DNA of 5,646 nucleotides from Pseudomonadota bacterium (lineage in GTDB: Bacteria; Desulfobacterota; JADFVX01): positions 1-5,646 of the forward strand of contig JADFVM010000236.1 in assembly GCA_015222555.1 (NCBI GenBank), read 5' to 3'. The notes beneath the pieces were generated by a model. The model was not told where the DNA came from. It did not search any database and saw nothing but the letters and a program-made list of their open reading frames with translations. Shown piece after piece: positions 1-5,538 of this stretch (positions are counted from its first letter, which is position 1; each line of letters starts with the position of its first letter). Made by a program: the position numbers and the translations under genes.

Positions 1-8
1 GCTTCCCG

Positions 9-15
9 CCTCCTT
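9..15 (-). promoter_or_regulatory. Strong Shine-Dalgarno site for a gene beyond the left edge
   Basis: The minus strand reads AAGGAGG here, a perfect match to the anti-Shine-Dalgarno end of 16S rRNA. The remaining eight bases to the edge hold no ATG, GTG or TTG, so the start codon would lie just outside the window at normal spacing. An alternative is a start inside the window at 31 (ATG GAT GAC TTA, encoding MDDLFQGGGK up to the edge), but that ATG has only a weak GAG five bases upstream. Confidence 0.45.
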
Positions 16-271
16 GAAATAAGTCATCCATCTTTGCTCAGTAAAATTAAGTCTTATAATATAATTCTGTAACTTGTCCTGCCCTGTAAGGCAATTTCAA
101 AACGCCCCCTTTCGAAGTTTTCGCTTATCTGCCTCCCATCTCTTGCGCTATGTCAGTTTTTGAGAGTTTAGTGAAACTAAAAGCAGGCATGAAAGCTGTT
201 ATGGATTTCCAGTTCCCTTGTCCAACCTGGAATTTGCAAATCAACTTTAGTGTGAAAGAGGTGATGCTAAA

Positions 272-290
272 GCTGCAACTTTCTTGCTGC
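272..290 (-). terminator. Possible weak terminator hairpin after the REC-kinase
   Basis: Seven bases after the stop codon of the last gene, the minus strand can form GCAGCAA / TTGCAGC, seven pairs with one A-A mismatch around a five-base GAAAG loop. Only CTTTAG follows, not a real T run, so an intrinsic terminator is doubtful. Its position at the end of the apparent operon is the main argument for it. Confidence 0.2.
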
Positions 291-297
291 CTATGAC

Positions 298-1431
298 TCA
301 GGCTGGAATCATGAATTTGAAAGTACAACCTTTAGCGTTTCCGTCACTTTCAACCCAAATTTTCCCGCCATGAGCCTCAACGGCCATTTTGCAGAAGGCC
401 AGTCCTAAACCGCCCGTTCCGACCGTCACTCCTGAGTTTTTGAGTTCTACTTGTTCAAATTTATCGAAAACCCTCTGGTGGTACTTTGGCGCCAGGCCGT
501 TTCCATTGTCTTTTACACTAAAAGCAATGCTGTTTTTTTCAGCAAGGAAACCGGTTGTAACTTTTATCTCCTCTCCTTCAGGGGAATGCCTGATAGCGTT
601 AGACAGCAGGTTTGCAATCACTCTCTTAATTAAGCTTGGGTCAATCCTAACAGAAGGGACCTCTCCTGAATTGGAAAATATCAGAGATATCTGATCCATC
701 TTCGCCCTTGCAATGAACTGCCCCGTTAGGTCGGTTAACATTTCCGTCACATTTGTCAATTCTTTTACAGGTTGCAGTTTTCCTTCCTCCATCCTATAGA
801 CGTCAAGGATGCTTTGAATTAACTGCCTGATATCTACGGAATAATTGAGGCATCTTTCCATCATATCGAGCTGGGTTTCTGAAAGGTTCTCATTGTCGAA
901 CTTGATAAGTTCAAGATTACCCAATATGACGGTGAGGGGGTTGTTTAAGTCGTGGATGATCATATGCGTTAACCCTTCTCTAACACCCTCTAACTCCTTT
1001 AACTTTTCGTTCTTCTGAGCGATCTCCTTGTAACTGTGCAGCAATTGATCATGGTAAGACTTGATGCGAAGCAGTGATTTAACACGCACCAGGAGCTCGG
1101 TTCGATCCACCGGTTTAGTTAGAAAATCATCCGCCCCGGCTTCTAACGCCTTTATGCGGTACTCTTTCTCCCTTAAGGCGGTGACCATGACAACGGGAAT
1201 CATTTTGGTTATTTCATCCGTCTTTAGTCTCTTACACACCTCAAAACCATCAATTCCAGGCATCATCGCGTCCAGCAAAACCAGATCCGGATTGAAATCG
1301 TTCACCATTCTAAGAGCTTCTTCCCCGTTTGACGCTTCTACAATCTCATATTGGTTTGTCATAAGATAGGCGTTCAGCAACTTGATATTTCTTTCTTCAT
1401 CATCAACAATTAAAACTTTTTGCCTTTCCAT
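298..1431 (-). CDS. Receiver-histidine kinase (REC-HisKA-HATPase_c)
   Basis: A 377-residue soluble protein with a receiver at the N-terminus and a kinase core at the C-terminus, the reverse of the usual hybrid order. Receiver, about 4-120: acidic pair D10/D11, phosphoacceptor D54 in LLDAMMPG, T84 and K106 all present. A helical linker of about 125-155 follows. The HisKA H-box is HDLNNPL with H160. The ATPase domain has its N-box around N274/N278 (NLLSNAIRHSP), G1 DNGNG at 308-312, F-box VFDKFEQ at 321-327 and G2 GTGGLGL at 338-344, followed by EAHGGKIWVES. There is no membrane segment or other sensor domain, so phosphorylation of D54 is the likely input (inference). The ATG at 1431 has GAGGGGAG about eight bases upstream and lies 18 bases after the cyclase stop, so the two genes are probably co-transcribed and co-regulated. 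Domain assignment is secure; partners are unknown. Confidence 0.93.
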   Translation of the reverse strand: MERQKVLIVDDEERNIKLLNAYLMTNQYEIVEASNGEEALRMVNDFNPDLVLLDAMMPGIDGFEVCKRLKTDEITKMIPVVMVTALREKEYRIKALEAGADDFLTKPVDRTELLVRVKSLLRIKSYHDQLLHSYKEIAQKNEKLKELEGVREGLTHMIIHDLNNPLTVILGNLELIKFDNENLSETQLDMMERCLNYSVDIRQLIQSILDVYRMEEGKLQPVKELTNVTEMLTDLTGQFIARAKMDQISLIFSNSGEVPSVRIDPSLIKRVIANLLSNAIRHSPEGEEIKVTTGFLAEKNSIAFSVKDNGNGLAPKYHQRVFDKFEQVELKNSGVTVGTGGLGLAFCKMAVEAHGGKIWVESDGNAKGCTFKFMIPA

Positions 1432-1449
1432 GGGTCATGCTCCCCTCAA

Positions 1450-2865
1450 CTATTTAAGAAATGCAGATATTGGTTGAGCATCAGATTTATCATCAAGGAT
1501 ACAGATAGTATCCTTTCCGCTCTTTTTGGCCCCGTAGAGTGCCGTATCCGCTCTTTGAATTAAGTCGGTTATAGTCACCGCGTCGGATGGGTATACGGCA
1601 ATCCCCATGCTGATAGTAAGTCTCGCAGGTGGAAAAGCATCAAGGATAAAGGAGTGGTCTTTGATAAGCCTTCTGATTCTCTTGGTACTCGTAATCACTC
1701 CCTTCAGATCCGTATAGGGCATGACTATGGCAAACTCCTCACCACCATAGCGAACACCAAGATCTATTTCCCTGATATCCTGATTAATGAGTCTTCCTAA
1801 CTGTCTCAATATTTCATCTCCTGCCAGGTGCCCCATACTGTCGTTATAATGCTTGAAGTCATCAATATCCATCATGACGAGCGCCACGGGGTTATTATAT
1901 CTTTCCGATCTCTTAATTTCATTTTTTAGAAAATAATGAAAATAAGCAGAATTATAGAGTCCCGTAAGTCTGTCTGTAATGGCAGAATGAACTGCCGATT
2001 CATAACCGGTCTTGAGTTTATCGAGATAAGCCTTCTTTTTGATCAGTGCGTTTATCCGAGCCCGAAGTTCGTGAATGTTAATGGGTTTCACCAAATAATC
2101 ATCCACACCAAGTTCCAGACCTTTAATTTTGTCCTCCATGTCTTTTAAATTAGTCACAGCGACTATCTGAATACTATTTGTCCTCTCGTTGCCCTTAAGT
2201 TGCCTGGAGACCTCAAAACCATCCATGCCCGGCAAAAGGATATCGAGGATAATCAGATCAATCTTTTCCTGTTGTGCACAGGACAGGGCTTCCTCTCCGG
2301 TTTTAACAACTTTCATACTGTACGGCTGTCCATAAAGTTGCATCTGAATCAGCTGTGCGTCTTTTTCATCATCCTCAACCAGGAGTATGGAGGGTAAATC
2401 AATATTGTCGTTCGGCTTTGCATTCCCTTGAAATGGGCGGGTCAAAAGCTCTTTAGAATCCCGATGCATCTTCAACTGATCCTGATACTGTTTGAGCCGT
2501 AGCAGGGACTTAACCCTTGCCAAAAGCTCCGCCATGTTGACAGGTTTATTGAGAAACTCATCCGCACCCGATTCCAGGCCTTTTATCTTGTTGTCAGAGC
2601 CATCAAGGGCTGTGATGAGTATGATGGGAATGTCTCTTGTAGCGGGGTTATTCTTTAATCTCTCCGTTACCTCATATCCGTTCATTCCCGGCATCATAAT
2701 ATCAAGCAATATGAGATCCGGTGAATCAGATTCTACCTTTTCAAGGGCTTCCTCCCCGCTAAAGGCCGATATGGTTTGATACCGGCCAGAGAGTAGATTT
2801 GCCTTCATAAGTTTCACATTTAGAGGTTCATCATCCACGATCAGGATCTTTCCTTTAGGTTTCAT
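1450..2865 (-). CDS. pleD: PleD-type response regulator diguanylate cyclase (REC-REC-GGDEF)
   Basis: A 471-residue cytoplasmic protein expected to make c-di-GMP from two GTP when its receivers are phosphorylated and it dimerises. REC1, about 6-123: D11/D12, D55, T85, K107. REC2, about 159-276: E164/D165/D166, D208, T238, K260. The GGDEF domain fills about 293-455: metal-binding D333 in MMDIDDF, guanine-contact N341 and D350, and the active-site loop GGEEF at 374-378. RxxD (R365, D368) lies five residues before the loop, the spacing of the inhibitory I-site, so product feedback is expected. Length and order match Caulobacter PleD (454 residues); the symbol rests on architecture, not on a shown cell-cycle role. 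Both receivers keep the full phosphorylation residues. The ATG at 2865 has GAGG eight bases upstream. The gene follows a kinase relic and precedes a REC-kinase by 18 bases. Confidence 0.94.
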   Translation of the reverse strand: MKPKGKILIVDDEPLNVKLMKANLLSGRYQTISAFSGEEALEKVESDSPDLILLDIMMPGMNGYEVTERLKNNPATRDIPIILITALDGSDNKIKGLESGADEFLNKPVNMAELLARVKSLLRLKQYQDQLKMHRDSKELLTRPFQGNAKPNDNIDLPSILLVEDDEKDAQLIQMQLYGQPYSMKVVKTGEEALSCAQQEKIDLIILDILLPGMDGFEVSRQLKGNERTNSIQIVAVTNLKDMEDKIKGLELGVDDYLVKPINIHELRARINALIKKKAYLDKLKTGYESAVHSAITDRLTGLYNSAYFHYFLKNEIKRSERYNNPVALVMMDIDDFKHYNDSMGHLAGDEILRQLGRLINQDIREIDLGVRYGGEEFAIVMPYTDLKGVITSTKRIRRLIKDHSFILDAFPPARLTISMGIAVYPSDAVTITDLIQRADTALYGAKKSGKDTICILDDKSDAQPISAFLK

Positions 2866-2949
2866 TGCTCATTCCTCACTATAAAAAATTGATTGAATTT
2901 AAAAATGTTGAATTTCGTTCTTCCATTCTTATGTAAAACTCATCGGAAG

Positions 2950-3180
2950 TCATGTTGGAATAATAAATCGAAAACGACTTCCCGCCCCTCGCTTTCGGCC
3001 CAGATGCGCCCATAGTGAAGCTCTACAAACGTCTTTGTCAGAGACAGGCCCAATCCGGTTTCCTGATACCTGCGTCGAAATTATTCACCTGTTCAAAGGG
3101 GCTGAAGATACTTTCTAAATATTCTTTGCTTCATTCCAAAAATCCCTACTTTATGCAAGGGACACTCACTTTGGGAAAAG
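2950..3180 (-). pseudogene. Decayed histidine kinase C-terminus (HATPase_c relic)
   Basis: Spliced across frames, the minus strand gives the end of a kinase like those on either side. From 3127 it reads KEYLESIFSPFEQ (F-box) then VNNFDA. One base is then missing near 3072, and the frame continues RYQETGLGLSLTK (G2 box), TFVELHYGRIWAESEGR. Another base is missing near 2980, and the end is SRFRFIIPT with a TGA at 2950-2952. Upstream, a degenerate G1 box (VGIFGMK, 3129-3149) is offset by an extra base at 3128, and KVSV near 3160-3171 may be the strand before G1. No H-box or N-box is left. It lies between the second receiver and the cyclase, where a third kinase of the repeated kinase-receiver series would sit. 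Loss is probably old, since several lesions have accumulated. Untranslated readthrough RNA is all that I would expect from it. Confidence 0.82.
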
Positions 3181-3192
3181 TACGATTTTTCA

Positions 3193-3609
3193 TTATACCT
3201 GATCATCTTTCATGTTCCCCATGATGTTACCCCTGTCACTTGAATCCAGCAGTTGGTCAATAGCTTTCAATAGATTTTGTAAGCGAAACGGTTTGGTGAC
3301 ATAATCATCACAGCCTGCTTCCAGAGCCTTTTCCCGGTCATCAGCCATGGCGAGAGCTGTGAGAGCCACAATGGGTATTTGTTTCAAATTCTCGTCACTC
3401 TTGATGATCCTGGTCGCACTGAGGCCATCCATTTTGGGAAGATGGATGTCCATGAGAATGAGGTCCGGTTTATGCCGGCGGGCCATTTGAATGCCAGTTT
3501 CCGCATCCATCGCCTCAATGGTCCTATAGTTTCGCAGCCGCAACATCTCTTTCACCAGTTTCAGGTTCAATTCGTCATCCTCAATAACCAACACCATCTT
3601 TTCGCCCAT
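3193..3609 (-). CDS. Single-domain response regulator (CheY/DivK-like receiver)
   Basis: A 138-residue protein that is all receiver: E10/D11/D12 acidic cluster, phosphoacceptor D54 in LMDIHLP, T84 in VALTALA and K106 in DDYVTKPF. About 15 extra residues follow the last helix (SSDRGNIMGNMKDDQV), with no output domain. It probably takes phosphate from the kinase encoded 66 bases upstream and acts by protein contact or as a relay or phosphate sink, as DivK and CheY do (inference). ATG at 3609 has GAGG nine bases upstream; a second ATG four codons later is less well placed. The TAA stop overlaps an ATG (TAATG, 3195-3191) opening a 15-codon frame that runs into the kinase relic. About half of its residues match the other single-domain receiver (5146-5514), by eye, so the two are likely duplicates. 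Confidence 0.92.
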   Translation of the reverse strand: MGEKMVLVIEDDELNLKLVKEMLRLRNYRTIEAMDAETGIQMARRHKPDLILMDIHLPKMDGLSATRIIKSDENLKQIPIVALTALAMADDREKALEAGCDDYVTKPFRLQNLLKAIDQLLDSSDRGNIMGNMKDDQV

Positions 3610-3675
3610 GTCGTTTTTCCTCTCTTAGCTCATTATCGACCTTCGAGACCACCGTTCCGATTAATCTTATCATAT

Positions 3676-4749
3676 TTATCGTTTTTGTACTTGTAAAGGA
3701 ATAATGAATCTAAAAGCGCTTCCCTTTCCTTTACCCCCGCTCTCTGCCCAAAGCTTCCCTCCATGGAGTTGCACAAGGTTTTTAGACAGGGGCAGACCCA
3801 ACCCGGTGCCCTGAAACCTGCGGCTTGCCGAACTCTCCAGCTGCTCAAAGGGGTTGAAGATGCGCTCCAGATCTTCGTGCTTTATGCCAATACCGGTGTC
3901 AGTCACAGAAATTCGAATGAATTTCTGTGAAGCTTTTGGCTCATAGCTTATAGCTCTTAGTTCTTGATCAGAAGCCTTTTCCATACTGCTATCATCTATC
4001 GGCAATGAGCCATCAGCTAAATCCACTGTCAAGCGGATTTCCCCGCCGTCCTGCGTAAACTTTACCGCGTTGGACAGAAGGTTGTACATAACCTGCTTTA
4101 GTTTACGTTCATCCGCCGTTATGATCTCCGGAATGCTATCATCAATATGGTATGACAGTCGTATGCCATGCTTCATTGCCTTTTCCTTGATCATGATAAG
4201 GTTGTTTTCCAAAAGTATCTTTGGGTTGCAGTTCGAGGGTTCCATCTCTAATTTGCCCGCCTCCACTTTGGAAAGATCCAAAATGTCGTTGATCAGAGTG
4301 AGCAGATGCTTACTGCTGGATAGCACGTCATTGAGATACTCTTCCTGGGCATCGTTTAAGTCCCCAAAATTTTTATCCACCACCAGCTCGGTAAAACCGA
4401 GGATGTGATTCAGCGGTGTTCTAAGCTCGTGGCTCATGTTGGCCAGAAACTCGCTTTTAGCTTGATTGGCAGCCTCTGCGGCTTCTTTTAACTTCTGCAC
4501 TTCAATTTCAGTTTGTTTTCGCTCAAAGATCTCAGCACGCAATTCTTCATTAGCCTTTGCAATGTCTGCGGTTCGATCCGCCACCCTTGTTTCTAACTCT
4601 TCATTAACTTTGTGCAAGGCCTTTTCTAGTCGTTTCCGTTCTTGTATTTCTAAATTCAGTTGTCTATTCACCTTCGTCTTTAGAATAAGATCCTCGCTTT
4701 CTTCAATTCCGTTATTATTTTTTCTCTTTGTCATACTAAAACAGCCCAT
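3676..4749 (-). CDS. Soluble sensor-type histidine kinase (coiled coil-HisKA-HATPase_c)
   Basis: A 357-residue autokinase without membrane segments. Residues 27-100 form a long charged coiled coil (KRLEKALHKVNEELETRVAD and onward) leading straight into HisKA, with H107 in SHELRTPLNHILGF. The N-box is at about 219-231 (N223, N227), G1 is DTGIGI at 284-289, the F-box is IFNPFEQ at 297-303 and G2 is GTGLGL at 314-319; all look active. Residues 245-274 are a low-complexity insert between N-box and G1, discussed separately. No PAS, GAF or other sensor domain is visible, so the input is unknown. I chose ATG 4749 because GGAAG lies just upstream; ATG 4734, one base past the HDOD remnant stop, is an alternative by translational coupling and would drop MGCFS. 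The receiver 66 bases downstream is the probable phosphate acceptor. The gene overlaps the HDOD remnant by 14 bases. Confidence 0.92.
   Translation of the reverse strand: MGCFSMTKRKNNNGIEESEDLILKTKVNRQLNLEIQERKRLEKALHKVNEELETRVADRTADIAKANEELRAEIFERKQTEIEVQKLKEAAEAANQAKSEFLANMSHELRTPLNHILGFTELVVDKNFGDLNDAQEEYLNDVLSSSKHLLTLINDILDLSKVEAGKLEMEPSNCNPKILLENNLIMIKEKAMKHGIRLSYHIDDSIPEIITADERKLKQVMYNLLSNAVKFTQDGGEIRLTVDLADGSLPIDDSSMEKASDQELRAISYEPKASQKFIRISVTDTGIGIKHEDLERIFNPFEQLESSASRRFQGTGLGLPLSKNLVQLHGGKLWAESGGKGKGSAFRFIIPLQVQKR
3903..3930. repeat. Perfect 12-bp inverted repeat with 4-base loop inside the kinase gene
   Basis: TCACAGAAATTC (3903-3914), GAAT, then GAATTTCTGTGA (3919-3930): every base of the two arms pairs. 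It lies in coding sequence for kinase residues about 274-283, the strand before the G1 box, and abuts the heptamer-phased stretch at 3927-4017. It could fold in RNA or DNA. With TCACA and TGTGA on the outside, the order is reversed from a CRP-type site, so I do not call it an operator. Confidence 0.75.
3927..4017 (-). repeat. Degenerate 7-base tandem repeat encoding the kinase insert
   Basis: Read on the minus strand from 4017, the bases fall into thirteen heptamers, most starting with GC: for example GCTGATG, GCTCATT, GCCGATA, GATGATA, GCAGTAT, then later GCTATAA, GCTATGA, GCCAAAA, GCTTCAC. The best-kept copies resemble GCTATGA; the middle ones (GGAAAAG, ATCAAGA, ACTAAGA) are strongly worn. 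The stretch encodes kinase residues 245-274, including RAISYEPKAS. Because 91 is not a multiple of three and the consensus carries stop codons, keeping the kinase frame must have needed point changes or a matched indel (inference). The periodicity is seen by eye and has not been tested statistically. Confidence 0.5.
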
Positions 4750-4953
4750 GGTCTTCCATCATAGTAATTTCTTGTTCCATATCCTCTACAATCAAATCAA
4801 GTGCATAGCCTTTTAAATCCTTTGCACTCGAATCCGGATCATTGATTACATTAATAATCCCTGATACGACGCTCTGGATTGAAGAGATCTCAGACCTATC
4901 AACAAGCTCTACGATCTTGCTGATTCTTTCATATTTTTTTCTTCAAAATTCAT
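4736..4953 (-). pseudogene. HDOD-type gene remnant, frameshifted and internally deleted
   Basis: From ATG 4953 the minus strand reads MNFEEKN and would stop after 14 codons. A -1 shift at the seven-A run (4934-4940) instead gives an open 72-residue product: YERISKIVELVDRSEISSI, QSVVSGIINVINDPDSSAKD, LKGYALDLIVEDMEQEITMM, EDHGLF, stop at 4736. The stretch up to SSAKDL looks like the first 45 or so residues of an HDOD domain, a signalling module related to HD phosphohydrolases. The rest recalls the C-terminal helix of HDOD proteins (from memory), so roughly 200 middle residues seem to be missing. AGGG lies eight bases before the ATG. The frame stops next to the kinase start, so the intact ancestor was probably co-transcribed with that kinase. 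It may be a dead gene, a sequencing error plus deletion, or a small protein made by slippage; I favour a dead gene. Confidence 0.6.
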
Positions 4954-5145
4954 TTCATATACCCTGCTAAAGAAACCGCCGAGATGGTCTTTTGATGTTC
5001 ATAGACACAGTATAATAGTATAGTATTTTAGAAGGCATCGGTTTTGCTATGCTGACTATGGAGTTTGAAGAACCCGATGTTATTAATCTATCTGCCTTAA
5101 GCGTGGACGGGGAATCAGCTTCTTAGCCGAAAAAGATCCCTTTAT
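4954..5145. other. Intergenic stretch between first receiver and HDOD remnant
   Basis: No convincing gene is present. Just after the receiver stop, 5109-5140 can form an imperfect minus-strand hairpin (GGGATC with GATTCCC, inner CTTTTT with AAGAAG, loop CGGCT), but no T run follows. At 5009-5027 the DNA is very AT-rich: the plus strand has a perfect TATAAT at 5011-5016 and the minus strand two TATACT boxes (5014-5009, 5022-5017); none has a good -35 partner. This is the most likely place for a promoter of the HDOD remnant, kinase and receiver genes. A 25-codon plus-strand frame starts at 5049 and a 10-codon minus-strand frame lies near 5002; neither has a clear ribosome binding site. Confidence 0.45.
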
Positions 5146-5514
5146 CTAAACTAAGAATTGACCCAGGGTTTCCAGAAAACTTCTAGTATCAATCGGTTTA
5201 GCTATGTAACCTGCGCATCCGGCATCCATTGCTTTCTTCTCATCCCCCTCCATCGCATAAGAGGTAAGGGCTACAACAGTGATGTCCTTCACCGCCGGGT
5301 CGTTCTTGATCTTAAGAGTGGCAGTCAATCCGTCCATACCGGGTAACTGAATGTCCATTAATATGAGATCCGGGTGATGCTCCCGGGCCAATTGGATGCC
5401 ATTTTCGGCATCAAACGCTTCAAGCACGTTGTACTTTCCAATTTGAAGGAGACTTCTGGCCAGCTTCATATTCATTTCATTGTCTTCAATCACCAAAACT
5501 GTCTTATTTGCCAC
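5146..5514 (-). CDS. Single-domain response regulator (CheY/DivK-like receiver)
   Basis: A 122-residue stand-alone receiver, the length of DivK-type regulators. E10/D11 form the acidic pocket, D54 in LMDIQLPG is the phosphoacceptor, T84 in VALTSYAM and K106 in YIAKPID complete the switch. The usual acidic pair before the lysine (GADDY, or GCDDY in its neighbour) is GCAGY here, a small departure that does not touch catalytic residues. There is no output domain, so it should work by binding a partner or passing phosphate on. The start is GTG, supported by GGAGG six bases upstream and by alignment with the receiver at 3193-3609. It begins 24 bases after the kinase stop at 5539, so the two are surely one transcript and probably a cognate pair. 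The partner downstream is not evident. Confidence 0.93.
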   Translation of the reverse strand: MANKTVLVIEDNEMNMKLARSLLQIGKYNVLEAFDAENGIQLAREHHPDLILMDIQLPGMDGLTATLKIKNDPAVKDITVVALTSYAMEGDEKKAMDAGCAGYIAKPIDTRSFLETLGQFLV

Positions 5515-5520
5515 GATGGA

Positions 5521-5525
5521 CCTCC
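5521..5525 (-). promoter_or_regulatory. Ribosome binding site that fixes the GTG start of the receiver
   Basis: The minus strand reads GGAGG, six bases before GTG 5514. No other start codon nearby has such a site, and the reading MANKTVLVIEDN from this GTG matches the N-terminus of related receivers, so the GTG start is well supported. Confidence 0.8.
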
Positions 5526-5538
5526 AAAAATTATAAAC

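Larger units (their letters stand above)
1..297. other. Non-coding stretch downstream of the REC-kinase gene
   Basis: I see no convincing gene in these 297 bases. A 67-residue minus-strand frame beginning at 328 overlaps the kinase 3' end, has only a TTG start and a low-complexity Ser/Phe-rich product, and looks spurious. A 35-codon plus-strand frame from 190 has no good ribosome binding site. Short inverted repeats occur at 167-181 (TTTAGT, three-base loop, ACTAAA) and around 206-231 (TTCCAG with CTGGAA), neither followed by a T run. AT-rich DNA near 45-65 could hold a minus-strand promoter for the next gene, but I find no paired -35 and -10 boxes. Confidence 0.55.

Noticed and set aside
125..328. 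67-residue minus-strand frame after the last kinase
   Set aside because: It overlaps the kinase end, starts with TTG without a good ribosome binding site, and the product has no recognisable motif.
330..350. Extra glycine in the G2 box (GTGGLGL) of the REC-kinase as a defect
   Set aside because: The GxGxGL pattern is retained within the motif and all other boxes are intact, so loss of activity cannot be claimed.
3015..3224. 69-residue plus-strand frame
   Set aside because: It lies opposite the kinase relic and the end of the receiver gene; its sequence is the antisense of recognisable kinase motifs.
3633..3848. 71-residue minus-strand frame
   Set aside because: It is an alternative frame within the kinase C-terminus, whose G2 and F-box motifs lie in the other frame.
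3903..3930. CRP-like operator at the palindrome
   Set aside because: The half-sites are in reverse order (TCACA outside left, TGTGA outside right) and the site is deep inside a coding region.
4466..4816. 116-residue plus-strand frame with hydrophobic end
   Set aside because: It is antisense to the kinase coiled coil and H-box region; the minus-strand reading has clear family motifs.
5109..5140. Intrinsic terminator after the first receiver gene
   Set aside because: The stem needs several bulges and there is no T run after it on the minus strand.
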